Source of the DNA: SIG701 sp045577175
GTDB taxonomy: Bacteria; Bacillota; Clostridia; Oscillospirales; CAG-272
Assembly: GCA_045577175.1 (NCBI GenBank)
Contig: JAZNHT010000059.1
Coordinates: 1 to 58,665, forward strand
Reading direction: 5' to 3'
Length of the DNA stretch: 58,665 nucleotides
In this document: in pieces, positions 43,566 to 52,005 of the stretch
Position numbering within the stretch: position 1 is the first letter of the stretch
How the letters are laid out: the number at the start of each line of letters is the position of its first letter
The notes under the pieces: model-generated
What the model saw: the letters and a program-made list of their open reading frames with translations, nothing else
What the model was told of the DNA's origin: nothing
Database searches by the model: none
Position numbers and translations under genes: made by a program

Positions 43566-43611
43566 ATCCCTCCGCCCCTGTGGGGCACCTCCCTTTACAC
43601 AAGGGAGGCTT
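43566..43611 (-). repeat. double-hairpin dispersed repeat, copy 3 (inverted)
   Basis: Read on the minus strand: hairpin CCTCCCTT/AAGGGAGG, then GCCCC/GGGGC, then GGAGGGATTG. Copies 2 and 3 face each other ~20 bases apart. Confidence 0.6.
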
Positions 43612-43691
43612 TTTTCTATTGCCGACAAGGGAATTGGAAGCAAAAAATAAAACGGCACAGCGTGAAAGCCGTGCCGCCGCCCGTGGGCAAA

Positions 43692-44468
43692 TTAGTGGAT
43701 TTTATATTTGAGACGGAGACTGTCCGCGATCATGGCGATAAATTCCGAATTTGTCGGCTTGCCGCGCGTGTTTTGAACCGTATACCCGAAGAAGGCGTTC
43801 AGTATGTCGATGTCGCCGCGATCCCACGCGACCTCAATCGCATGGCGGATGGCGCGCTCCACGCGTGAGGGCGTGGTGGAGTATTTTTTCGCCACGGAAG
43901 GGTAGAGCACCTTCGTTACGGAGTTGATGATGTCACAGTCGTGTACGGTCATCATGATTGCGGTGCGAAGATACTGGTAGCCCTTGATGTGCGCGGGTAC
44001 ACCGATCTGGTGGATGATCTTCGTGACTTGTGACTCGATGTCGGGCTGATTGAACTCCGCCGTCACCTGAATCGTAGAGGCGGCGCGGTTTGTCAGAAGC
44101 GTGCGGATGTGATCCGCGAGGCTTTTGTAATCGATCGGCTTCGGCAGGCAGAGCGCGGCACCGCTGCGGCTCGCCTCCACGAAAATGTTCTGATTCGACA
44201 CCATCGACGCGACGATGAAAATCGGGGCGCGGTCCGGCTCGTATCTGAGGGCGGAAGCCTTGCGGATCAGCCCGATTCCGTCCAGCTTGGACAGCCACAC
44301 GTCCGCGATCACCACGTCCGGATGAGTGCGCTCGATCGCTGTCAGCGCTTCCTCGCCGTTGGCCGCTTCCTCGATTCGGTTGTATCCCGCGCCTCTCAGT
44401 GCATCGCGGCAGCTTCTGCGCGTTTCGGCATTTTCGTCTGCAATGAGTATTTTTGCTGCAATTTCCAT
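43692..44468 (-). CDS. spo0A: sporulation master regulator Spo0A
   Basis: Protein of 258 aa. The receiver domain (1-~125) has KILIADENAE, VVIADVWLSKLDG (phosphorylated Asp) and CLPKPIDY. The Spo0A DNA-binding domain (~145-258) has VTKIIHQIGVPAHIKGYQYL and the near-invariant TPSRVERAIRHAIEVAWDRG. This marks the organism as an endospore former or a descendant of one. The ATG at 44468 is preferred (GGAGA upstream); an extension to 44510 lacks a ribosome site. The usual neighbour spoIVB is absent, since repeats lie downstream and an ABC exporter upstream. Confidence 0.93.
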   Translation of the reverse strand: MEIAAKILIADENAETRRSCRDALRGAGYNRIEEAANGEEALTAIERTHPDVVIADVWLSKLDGIGLIRKASALRYEPDRAPIFIVASMVSNQNIFVEASRSGAALCLPKPIDYKSLADHIRTLLTNRAASTIQVTAEFNQPDIESQVTKIIHQIGVPAHIKGYQYLRTAIMMTVHDCDIINSVTKVLYPSVAKKYSTTPSRVERAIRHAIEVAWDRGDIDILNAFFGYTVQNTRGKPTNSEFIAMIADSLRLKYKIH

Positions 44469-44510
44469 AGTATTTCTGTCTCCATCTCCATGTTTTACTT
44501 TTGTAACCAT

Positions 44511-44539
44511 ATTTTACCATAAATTCATGCGGATTTCAA
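44511..44539 (-). promoter_or_regulatory. promoter of spo0A
   Basis: On the minus strand: TTGAAA (44539-44534), a 17-base spacer and TAAAAT (44516-44511). I found no clear Spo0A box (TGTCGAA) beside it. Confidence 0.5.
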
Positions 44540-44640
44540 GACGGGAATTACCAAAAAATGTAACAAAGTTGCATCTGTATATTTGGTAATAATATCCAAT
44601 TTTGCACAAAAGCACCGTTTTGATCGACAAAATACAAGAA

Positions 44641-44671
44641 AACTCCCCTCGGTTCACACCCGAGGGGAGTT
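44641..44671 (-). terminator. terminator of the pepF/ABC operon
   Basis: A 12-bp perfect stem (44641-44652 with 44660-44671) is followed on the minus strand by TTCTTG, just after the ABC gene stop codon. Confidence 0.7.
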
Positions 44672-44673
44672 CT

Positions 44674-46566
44674 TTACCGTTTGCTGAGCTGCTCCTTGTG
44701 ATACTGGAGCGTGTAGAGCTTGTGGTAGCTTCCTTCCTTGCGGAGAAGCTCCTGGTGCGTGCCTTCCTCGACGATCTTACCGTGAGAGAGCACGATAATT
44801 TTGTCTGCGTGCTGGATCGTGGAGAGACGGTGTGCAACCATCAGCATCGTGCCGATGTTCATCATCTTTTCGAGCGAATCCTGGATCAGAATCTCCGTCT
44901 CCGTGTCGATGTTCGCCGTAGCCTCGTCGAGAATCATCACGGCGGGCTTGTGCAGAATCGTCCGCGCAAAGGAGATCAGCTGTCTCTGCCCGGCGGAGAA
45001 GTTGTTGCCGCGCTCTCTGACTTCCTCATCGAGCTTGCCGCTTAGCTTGTCGATAAACGAATCCGCATTCACATAGCGGCAGGCTGCCATGACCTCCTCA
45101 TCCGTGACGTTTTCCAGTCCGAGCGTGATGTTTTCGCGGATCGTGCCCGAGAAGAGGAACACATCCTGCAGCATCTGTCCGAAATGGCGGCGCAGGGAGG
45201 CGATTTTGATCTTCTTTATATCGATGCCGTCGATCAGAATCTGTCCCTTCTGGATGTCATAGTTACGGCAGATGAGGGAGAGAATCGTCGTTTTGCCCGA
45301 GCCGGTTGAGCCGACAAAGGCAACGGTGTCGCCTGCGTTCACCGTAAACGACACGTCCTTCAGCACCCACTCATCGGGGAGATAGGAGAACCACACGTTT
45401 TTGAACTCGATATTGCCCTCGATATGATCGAGATCGATCGCGTCCGGCTCGTCCGTCAGCTCCGGCTGAATGTCAAAGATGGTGAAAATCTTTTCCGCCG
45501 AGGCGAACGTCGCCTGCAAACGGTTGAACTGCTCGGCGAGATTCTGGATCGGGTTGAAGAATTTCGAAATGTACGTGTAAAACGATACGATGACACCGCT
45601 TTCGATCACCTGCCCGAGGAACACGACGTTGTTGATGTATCCGCGTGCGCCGAGGTAGAACAGGCAGAGAATCGAGGAGATGTACAGCATGTACACCATC
45701 GGGCGGAAAATGCCGAAGACGAACATCTGCCCGTATTTGGCTTTGCCGAGCGTGCGGTTTCTTTCGTCAAATTCGCCCTTCTTTCTCTCCTCGCGGTTGA
45801 AGATCTGGATAATCTTCATGCCGGAAAGATTCTCGGAGAGGAAAATATTGATGTTCGTCGTGCCGTCCTTCACGCGGCGATGCGCCCGTCGGGAGAATTT
45901 GCGGAATATGACCGTAAACAGAACGACAAACGGCACAAAGCAGAGCACCATCAACGTCAGCATGTAGTTCAGAAGCAGCATGGCTGTCAGCACGCCGAAG
46001 ATGATGAAGCAGTTTTTGATGAGGTTTACCAGAATGTTGGTGAAGGTCACCGAGATCGCGTTTGTGTCATTCGTGACGCGCGTGACAAGCGTGCCGACGG
46101 GAGTTTTGTTCAGCTGATTGTGCGAGAGATATTCGATATGTCTGAAGAGATCCTCGCGGATGTTGGAGACAATGCGCTGTCCCGTTTTCTGGAGAATGAG
46201 TGATTCAACATAGGTGCAAATCAAAGAGACGGCAAGGATCGCCGCATACGCGAATATGGAGTGATACAGATAGGGAAGCGTAAAGCCCTCCTCACTGCCG
46301 ATAGTACTGACGAGATCGCCGATAATCAAGGGCGAGATGATCTCATGCACGATGGACAGGAGCATAAGGAAGAAAACGAAAACGAAGCGTCCCGTGAACG
46401 GCTTTGCGTACACGAGCAGTCGGCGGATGATCTCGCCGTCCGACATATGGCGGTCGAAGCCGATCGCCTCTTTTTTGTCCTTCATTGTCACGAAGGCGAT
46501 GATAAATACGACGGCGAACACGCCGATGATCGCGCCGACGAACAGAATCGGATAAAACTCATGCAT
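44674..46566 (-). CDS. ABC exporter subunit with intact catalytic site
   Basis: Protein of 630 aa with six membrane helices fused to an ATPase domain. Walker A is GSTGSGKTTI, Walker B VMILDEATANID with the catalytic Glu, and the signature is FSAGQRQL, slightly off the usual LSGGQ. With its partner (46559-48358) it forms a heterodimeric exporter of the BmrCD/TM287-288 type. It has an extended N-terminus (one extra hydrophobic helix, ~5-27). The two genes overlap by eight bases, with a near-perfect AAGGAGGTGATC ribosome site. Confidence 0.85.
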   Translation of the reverse strand: MHEFYPILFVGAIIGVFAVVFIIAFVTMKDKKEAIGFDRHMSDGEIIRRLLVYAKPFTGRFVFVFFLMLLSIVHEIISPLIIGDLVSTIGSEEGFTLPYLYHSIFAYAAILAVSLICTYVESLILQKTGQRIVSNIREDLFRHIEYLSHNQLNKTPVGTLVTRVTNDTNAISVTFTNILVNLIKNCFIIFGVLTAMLLLNYMLTLMVLCFVPFVVLFTVIFRKFSRRAHRRVKDGTTNINIFLSENLSGMKIIQIFNREERKKGEFDERNRTLGKAKYGQMFVFGIFRPMVYMLYISSILCLFYLGARGYINNVVFLGQVIESGVIVSFYTYISKFFNPIQNLAEQFNRLQATFASAEKIFTIFDIQPELTDEPDAIDLDHIEGNIEFKNVWFSYLPDEWVLKDVSFTVNAGDTVAFVGSTGSGKTTILSLICRNYDIQKGQILIDGIDIKKIKIASLRRHFGQMLQDVFLFSGTIRENITLGLENVTDEEVMAACRYVNADSFIDKLSGKLDEEVRERGNNFSAGQRQLISFARTILHKPAVMILDEATANIDTETEILIQDSLEKMMNIGTMLMVAHRLSTIQHADKIIVLSHGKIVEEGTHQELLRKEGSYHKLYTLQYHKEQLSKR

Positions 46567-48358
46567 GCGCGATCACCTCCTTTTCGGGAGCATCCTCGGC
46601 ATCGTCCAGCTTTTGCAGATCGACCATGGTGCGGTAGTCCGCATTGCTTTCGTACAAGCCCTCGTGCGTGCCTACCGCGGCAATTTTTCCGTCATCGATG
46701 AAGATGATCTTGTCCATCTGCTCAATCGTGCTGATACGGTGTGCGATGAGGATCGTCGTCTTGCCCTTGCGGAGTGTGCGGAGGTTTTCAAGAATCGCCT
46801 TCTCCGTTTTCACGTCCACTGCGGATACGGAGTCGTCCAGAATCAGAATTGCCGCATTTTTCATCAGCGCACGGGCGATGGAGATGCGCTGCTTCTGACC
46901 GCCGGAGACGGTTACGCCGCGCTCGCCGAGCACGCTCTGATATTTTTCGGGAAATTCGTCAATGTTGTCGTGCACGTCCGCCATTTTTGCGGCGGAGATC
47001 ACGTCCTCCGACGTGCCGTTGTCCGTGGCGAAGGAGATATTGTTTTCAATCGTGTCGCTGAAGAGGAAGTTGTCCTGCGGGACGTAGGCGGCGGCATCGC
47101 GCACCGTTTTGATCGGGATCGTGTTGACGTCATGCCCGTCGATAAAGAGCGTGCCGTCGGGGACGTTGTACGTGCGCAAAATCAGATCCACCACGGTCGT
47201 TTTGCCCGATCCCGTGCGGCCGATGATGCCTACATTCTCCCCCGCCTTGATCGAGAAGGATACGTCCGTCAGCACAGGTACGTCACCGTCGGGATAGGTG
47301 AACGTGAGGTTTTTGAAATCAATATCGCCGCGGATCGTCTCGGGCTCTTTTACGTCCGCGCGGTCGGTCACGGCAGGCTCTGCATCCAGAAGCTCGCTGA
47401 TTCGGTTGAGCGAGGCCTTGCCCTGTGCGGTCATACCGATCAGCTCGGAGATCGCCATGACGGGCCAGATGATCGTGTTGAAATAGCCGATGAACTCGAC
47501 AAGCTGTCCGGCATCAAAAATACCCGTGTACACGAGGTATCCGCCGTAGCCGATGATGACGCACACCACGGATTCGATAAACAAGGTGAGCGATACGTTC
47601 AGAAGCACGGACAGACGGGTGTACTCCACGTTTGTGTCCTCGTTTGTGCGGCTCAGCTTGCGGAACTTGAGCAGCTCGTGCGTTTCCTTCACGAATGCCT
47701 TGATAACGGCGATGCCCGCAAACGTCTCCTGCGAAAAATCGGAGAGGGCGGAGAATGCCGCCTGCCGCTTGTCCCATTTGTCTGTCAGATATTTGCCGAC
47801 GATGAGGGACGAAACGAGCAGAAGCGACATCGGAATCAGACAGAGCAGGGTGAGGGAGGCGTGCATCTGCGCCATCTTGAGCACAGCGAGCACGCCGAGC
47901 ATCAAGGCATCAAACAGCATGAGAATACCCCAGCTGAAGCACTCCTGCACCGTGTCGAGATCGTTGGTGAAGAACGACATGAGATTGCCGACCTTGTTCA
48001 CCTGGTAGTATTCCTGGGAAAGGTCCTTGCAGCGGTCGAACATTTTGCCGCGCAGCTCCGTTTCCAGACGGATGCCGGCGCCGAAAAAGCAGACGCGCCA
48101 CAGAAAACGGCCGAATACCATCGCCACGATGATATAGAGCATCGGGCGGCAGATTTCGTCCAAAACGAAGTTAAGATCAAACGGGACGGTGCCTCCGTCT
48201 GTGACAACAAAGCCGTCCTTTACACCGTTGATGACCATGCGGTACAGCTCGGGGATGACGAGCTGCATGTAGTCCACCACGATGAGCGCGATCACACCGA
48301 AGAGAAGCATCGGCGCAAATTTGAGATAATAGCGGTTGATGTGACGTCCGAAGATCAT
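46559..48358 (-). CDS. ABC exporter subunit with degenerate catalytic site
   Basis: Protein of 599 aa, membrane domain plus ATPase domain. Walker A is GRTGSGKTTV and the signature VSGGQKQR, but Walker B reads ILILDDSVSAVD, with Asp in place of the catalytic Glu. This is the usual asymmetry of heterodimeric type IV exporters: one hydrolytic and one regulatory site. It starts 30 bases after pepF and overlaps the next gene. Drug, peptide or lipid substrates are possible. Confidence 0.85.
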   Translation of the reverse strand: MIFGRHINRYYLKFAPMLLFGVIALIVVDYMQLVIPELYRMVINGVKDGFVVTDGGTVPFDLNFVLDEICRPMLYIIVAMVFGRFLWRVCFFGAGIRLETELRGKMFDRCKDLSQEYYQVNKVGNLMSFFTNDLDTVQECFSWGILMLFDALMLGVLAVLKMAQMHASLTLLCLIPMSLLLVSSLIVGKYLTDKWDKRQAAFSALSDFSQETFAGIAVIKAFVKETHELLKFRKLSRTNEDTNVEYTRLSVLLNVSLTLFIESVVCVIIGYGGYLVYTGIFDAGQLVEFIGYFNTIIWPVMAISELIGMTAQGKASLNRISELLDAEPAVTDRADVKEPETIRGDIDFKNLTFTYPDGDVPVLTDVSFSIKAGENVGIIGRTGSGKTTVVDLILRTYNVPDGTLFIDGHDVNTIPIKTVRDAAAYVPQDNFLFSDTIENNISFATDNGTSEDVISAAKMADVHDNIDEFPEKYQSVLGERGVTVSGGQKQRISIARALMKNAAILILDDSVSAVDVKTEKAILENLRTLRKGKTTILIAHRISTIEQMDKIIFIDDGKIAAVGTHEGLYESNADYRTMVDLQKLDDAEDAPEKEVIAHA

Positions 48359-48388
48359 ACATCCACCTCCTTTGGGGAAAAGTGAGCG

Positions 48389-50170
48389 TTACGCAAGGAG
48401 ATCTTCCAGCTCGGTAAGCGTCTCGTCGAATACCCGGAGGGCATTTGCGACGGTGTCGGGAGAGGTCAGATCCACACCTGCGATCTTCAGCTCCTCGATC
48501 GGGTAATCACTGCCGCCCGTTGCGAGGAACTTGAGATAGTCGGACGCGTCACCTGTCTTGATGATGCGATCCGCAATCGCGACAGCGGAGCAGAAGCCGG
48601 TCGCGTACTGATAGACGTAGAATGCGTTGTAGAAATGCGGAATGCGTGCCCATTCAATATCGTGCAGCTCGCCGACATCCGCGCCGTCGTAATACTGGAG
48701 ATTGAGCTCGCGGTACAGACCGTTCAAGTACTGCGCAGTCAAAGGCTGACCTGCCATGTACGCATCGTGTGCCTTGCGCTCAAATTCGGCAAAGAGCGTC
48801 TGGCGGAATACCGTCGTGCGGAATCCTTCAAGGAAGTGATTCAGAATGAACGCGCGGCGTGCCTTGTCCGTCTCCACACTGAGGAGATACTTCGTCAGAA
48901 GAACCTCGTTCACCGTCGAAGCGACCTCGGCGACAAGGATGCGGTAGCGGTGGTTGGCGAAATCCTGCTTCTCGGAGGAGAGGTAGGAGTGCATGGCGTG
49001 ACCGAGCTCATGTGCGAGCGTGTACGCGTCCTCAAGCGTGTCTGTGTAGTTCAGAAGCACATACGGATGCACACCGTGTACGCCGCAGGAGAATGCGCCC
49101 GTCGTCTTGCCCTTGTTTTCGTAAACGTCCATCCAGTGATTTGCCTTTGCCATGTCGAGCAGCTCCTTGTAGCGCGCGCCGAGCGGAGCCGTTGCCTTGC
49201 GGACGAGATCCATGCCGTCGGCAAACGGAACGTGGAACTCCACATCGTCCACCATCGGGCAGTAGAGATCATACATGTTCAGACTGTCCGTGCCGAGGAC
49301 TTTTTTGCGCAGGGCGAGGTAGCGCTTCATGGTCGGCAGACCGCCGTGGATCGCCTCCGTCAGGCTGTCGTAGACCGATACCGGCACGTTGCTGCCGAAG
49401 AGCGCCGCTTCGCAGGCGGAATTGTGCTTGCGCACGCGTGCATAGAACGTGTCAAACTTGACGGAACCTGCGTACATGGCGGCAAGCGTGTTGATGTACT
49501 TGCCAAATTCCTTGAAATACGTCTCGTATGCTTCCTTGCGGACAGCGGCGTTTCTGCTGTGGAGATACACGCCGTAGCTGCCGTGCGTCAGCGGAATTTC
49601 GTTTCCGTTTTCGTCGTGGATCGCCGGGAAGGTCATGTCCACGCTTTCAAGCATATCAAAGCATTTGCGCGGAGAGGATGCCGCGTCACCGAGGAGGGCA
49701 AGCATCTGCTCCTTTTCCGTATCGAGGACGTGCGCCGCACCGCGCACTATATCGTCAAGGATATGGCGGTAGCCGGAAAGCTCGTCGGATTTCATCCATT
49801 CGGTAAGCGTGTCGCGGTCGATGGTGAGAATCTCCGGCTCCATGAACGCGAGCGCCGAGGAGAGCGCGATGCCAAGCTGCATGGCGCGTCCTTCCATCGT
49901 CTGATAATCGGCGTTGCCGTTGTCGCCGCTCTTGTGCAGAAAAGCGTAGAGGGATACGAGCTGTGCCTTCTCAGCCGCGCCGTAGACGGCGTCCAGACCG
50001 GCTTTCAGAGAAGCGGCGGAGGTGCCGAGCGTGCCGGGAACGGTGCTGAGCGACTGTACAGCCGCCTGCGCCTCGGCGTAAGCTGCCTCCCACGCCTCCT
50101 TCGATGCAAAAATGTGGGTGAAATCCCACTGATATGCGCTGTCCATTTCATGTCTCATCTTACATTCCAT
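48389..50170 (-). CDS. pepF: oligoendopeptidase F (M3 metallopeptidase)
   Basis: Protein of 593 aa that cleaves short peptides in the cytosol. The zinc motif is in LAHELGHAMHSYLSSEKQ (HExxH), and the late conserved block YQYATGFCSAVAIAD is present. Length is normal. The ATG at 50170 is chosen because ATAGGAGAT lies upstream; an extension to 50302 would cross the terminator hairpin at 50268-50300. It is the first gene of a unit with the ABC exporter. Confidence 0.9.
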   Translation of the reverse strand: MECKMRHEMDSAYQWDFTHIFASKEAWEAAYAEAQAAVQSLSTVPGTLGTSAASLKAGLDAVYGAAEKAQLVSLYAFLHKSGDNGNADYQTMEGRAMQLGIALSSALAFMEPEILTIDRDTLTEWMKSDELSGYRHILDDIVRGAAHVLDTEKEQMLALLGDAASSPRKCFDMLESVDMTFPAIHDENGNEIPLTHGSYGVYLHSRNAAVRKEAYETYFKEFGKYINTLAAMYAGSVKFDTFYARVRKHNSACEAALFGSNVPVSVYDSLTEAIHGGLPTMKRYLALRKKVLGTDSLNMYDLYCPMVDDVEFHVPFADGMDLVRKATAPLGARYKELLDMAKANHWMDVYENKGKTTGAFSCGVHGVHPYVLLNYTDTLEDAYTLAHELGHAMHSYLSSEKQDFANHRYRILVAEVASTVNEVLLTKYLLSVETDKARRAFILNHFLEGFRTTVFRQTLFAEFERKAHDAYMAGQPLTAQYLNGLYRELNLQYYDGADVGELHDIEWARIPHFYNAFYVYQYATGFCSAVAIADRIIKTGDASDYLKFLATGGSDYPIEELKIAGVDLTSPDTVANALRVFDETLTELEDLLA

Positions 50171-50218
50171 TTGTGTATCTCCTATCATTAAATAATAATC
50201 AAAAAAACACTTATTAAA

Positions 50219-50247
50219 ATGATACCATATTCCGCACCGAATGTCAA
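50219..50247 (-). promoter_or_regulatory. promoter of the pepF/ABC operon
   Basis: On the minus strand: TTGACA (50247-50242), a 17-base spacer and TATCAT (50224-50219). Confidence 0.7.
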
Positions 50248-50267
50248 GAAGCACGTGGGAGTGCAAA

Positions 50268-50300
50268 GAATCCCGATACCGCAAAACGGTATCGGGATTC
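50268..50300 (-). terminator. terminator of the first solute-binding lipoprotein gene
   Basis: A 14-bp perfect stem (50268-50281 with 50287-50300), loop of five, followed on the minus strand by TTTGC. Confidence 0.7.
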
Positions 50301-50316
50301 AAAAGAAAGAGAGAGA

Positions 50317-51828
50317 TTAGCTGTAAAATTCTTCCGCCAACGCAAGACCGCTCAGGTAATCATTGATGACCATCTGTGCGGCTTCGGATTTTTCCGCATA
50401 GAAAGAAGCAAAGTTTGCGTTCTCTTTGGCGATTGCCTGCTGCGGCAGAGCGAAGAACAGGTTGCCCATAGCACCGCTGAAGCCCCAGTAGTTGAGAGCA
50501 GGCTCGTAACAGATCGTATCAAAGATGATGTCGAGCATCTTAACAGACTGCGGATCCTGTGCGAGCTGACCGTCAAGAACCTTGTCATAGTACGCGGGGA
50601 TGACTTCCTTGCCGCTTTCAAACGCAAGAAGCTCAATTACGGCACCGGTCAGGTTTTCGTTGGAGATTACAGAGGGAACGCACATCAGTCCGCCCCAGTC
50701 AAGCGTCTTGTAATCTTCCTGCTCCTCGTTGTACTTGGGGTACGGAAGGATACCGACTTCTACGTCATAATCGCGCATGGTTTCCGCCTCGGAAATCGGT
50801 GCGAGGTAGAACAGCAGACGGTTTGAGTCCAGCGTGAGTCTTGTGGACTGAACCATGCGGTCGGGATAAAATACGTCGGCACTTGCCATGTCAGCGAAAC
50901 GCTCGAAAATATCAACGGTCTTTTCGGTGTTGAAAGCAAGCGTGATCGCACCGTCCTCATCCTTCTCTGTGAAGGGCTGATCGGCAGCGGTAATGAAGGA
51001 GCAGTGGTCGGAGTCATCGTGCGCGGCAATGCCATAGGCATCAAAATCGTAAGTGAAAGCACCGTCCGTGTTCAAATCCTGCGTAGCGGCGCGTGCCATT
51101 TCCTCAAAGATGTCAAGCGTCCATTTCTGATCGAGAACGAGCCGGTACGGGTCGTCCATCCCCATATCCTCAACCATTTCTTTGTTGAAGAAGATGACAT
51201 ACGGGCAGGGAATCATGAAATCGTTCACGCCGAAGTATGTCATCTGACCGAGGCGGAGACCGTCGGTCTGCTCTTTATTCCACCACGGAGCGTTTACGTC
51301 AATGTACGGCAGCTCCTCAAACGGATACAGATAACCGCCGGAGGTGAATGCGGCAACGCTGTCAATACAGTGGATCAGTGCCATATCAATGTTGGTTGCC
51401 CCCATGTTGACATCCTGATCGATGGCATCCTTCAGCTTGAAATAATCCGGGTACATATAGTAAGAAATCTTTACACCGATTGCTTCCTCGATTGTGCGCT
51501 GTCTGTTGTAAAGAGCCGCATCCATCGGGTCGGAGGATTCTTCCTCGGCGTAGAAGTAATGCGGATACCCCTGCCAATCAATTGCGACGTAGAGAAACTC
51601 TTCGTTTGCGAAGTTGAGCGTGTCAACGGGAACCTCGTGCATCGTTTTTTCGGTGGATTCGGGCGCGGTGTCATTCGAAGTATCCGCAGACGGATCACCG
51701 GAAACAGCGGGCGTGTCAGGAGAGGTGTCATCGCCGGTGCTTACCTGGGGCGTCTCCGTGTTGTTGCAGGCGGCGAGCACGGAAATGAGCATCAGCATTG
51801 CCAGCAGGAGAGAGAGAATTTTTTTCAC
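50317..51828 (-). CDS. extracellular solute-binding lipoprotein, paralogue A
   Basis: Protein of 503 aa. The signal peptide ends in SVLAAC, a lipobox, followed by a Thr/Asp/Pro-rich linker (~25-65). The rest has the look of family-1-type binding proteins (YNRQRTIEEAIGVKISYYMY; VPSVISNENLTGAVIELLAF). The start is GTG at 51828 with AGAGGT upstream; longer readings have no ribosome site. It is a close paralogue of the next gene, and no permease or ATPase lies nearby. It probably binds an oligosaccharide or a similar solute for a distant transporter. Confidence 0.75.
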   Translation of the reverse strand: MKKILSLLLAMLMLISVLAACNNTETPQVSTGDDTSPDTPAVSGDPSADTSNDTAPESTEKTMHEVPVDTLNFANEEFLYVAIDWQGYPHYFYAEEESSDPMDAALYNRQRTIEEAIGVKISYYMYPDYFKLKDAIDQDVNMGATNIDMALIHCIDSVAAFTSGGYLYPFEELPYIDVNAPWWNKEQTDGLRLGQMTYFGVNDFMIPCPYVIFFNKEMVEDMGMDDPYRLVLDQKWTLDIFEEMARAATQDLNTDGAFTYDFDAYGIAAHDDSDHCSFITAADQPFTEKDEDGAITLAFNTEKTVDIFERFADMASADVFYPDRMVQSTRLTLDSNRLLFYLAPISEAETMRDYDVEVGILPYPKYNEEQEDYKTLDWGGLMCVPSVISNENLTGAVIELLAFESGKEVIPAYYDKVLDGQLAQDPQSVKMLDIIFDTICYEPALNYWGFSGAMGNLFFALPQQAIAKENANFASFYAEKSEAAQMVINDYLSGLALAEEFYS

Positions 51829-51954
51829 GTGTTGTACCTCTTTTACGGTGATTTTGTACACAAACTCTATGCACACCACTATTATACTATATTTTTTGCA
51901 CGAATGGAGTGAACTATTTTCCGATTTAATTGCACTATCGTGCGAACCAATAAA

Positions 51955-51988
51955 GAAACCCGACACCGCCTGCGCGGTGCCGGGTTTC
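51955..51988 (-). terminator. terminator of the second solute-binding lipoprotein gene
   Basis: A long stem GAAACCCG-CACCGC/GCGGTG-CGGGTTTC with one mismatch (51955-51969 with 51974-51988) follows the stop codon of the minus-strand gene. The T tract is weak. Confidence 0.55.
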
Positions 51989-52005
51989 GAAAAAAGAGAG
52001 AAAGC

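Noticed and set aside
46565..50191. Long plus-strand frames of 606 and 518 aa opposite the ABC and pepF genes
   Set aside because: Same reason: antisense shadows of clear Walker/HExxH proteins without ribosome sites or domains.
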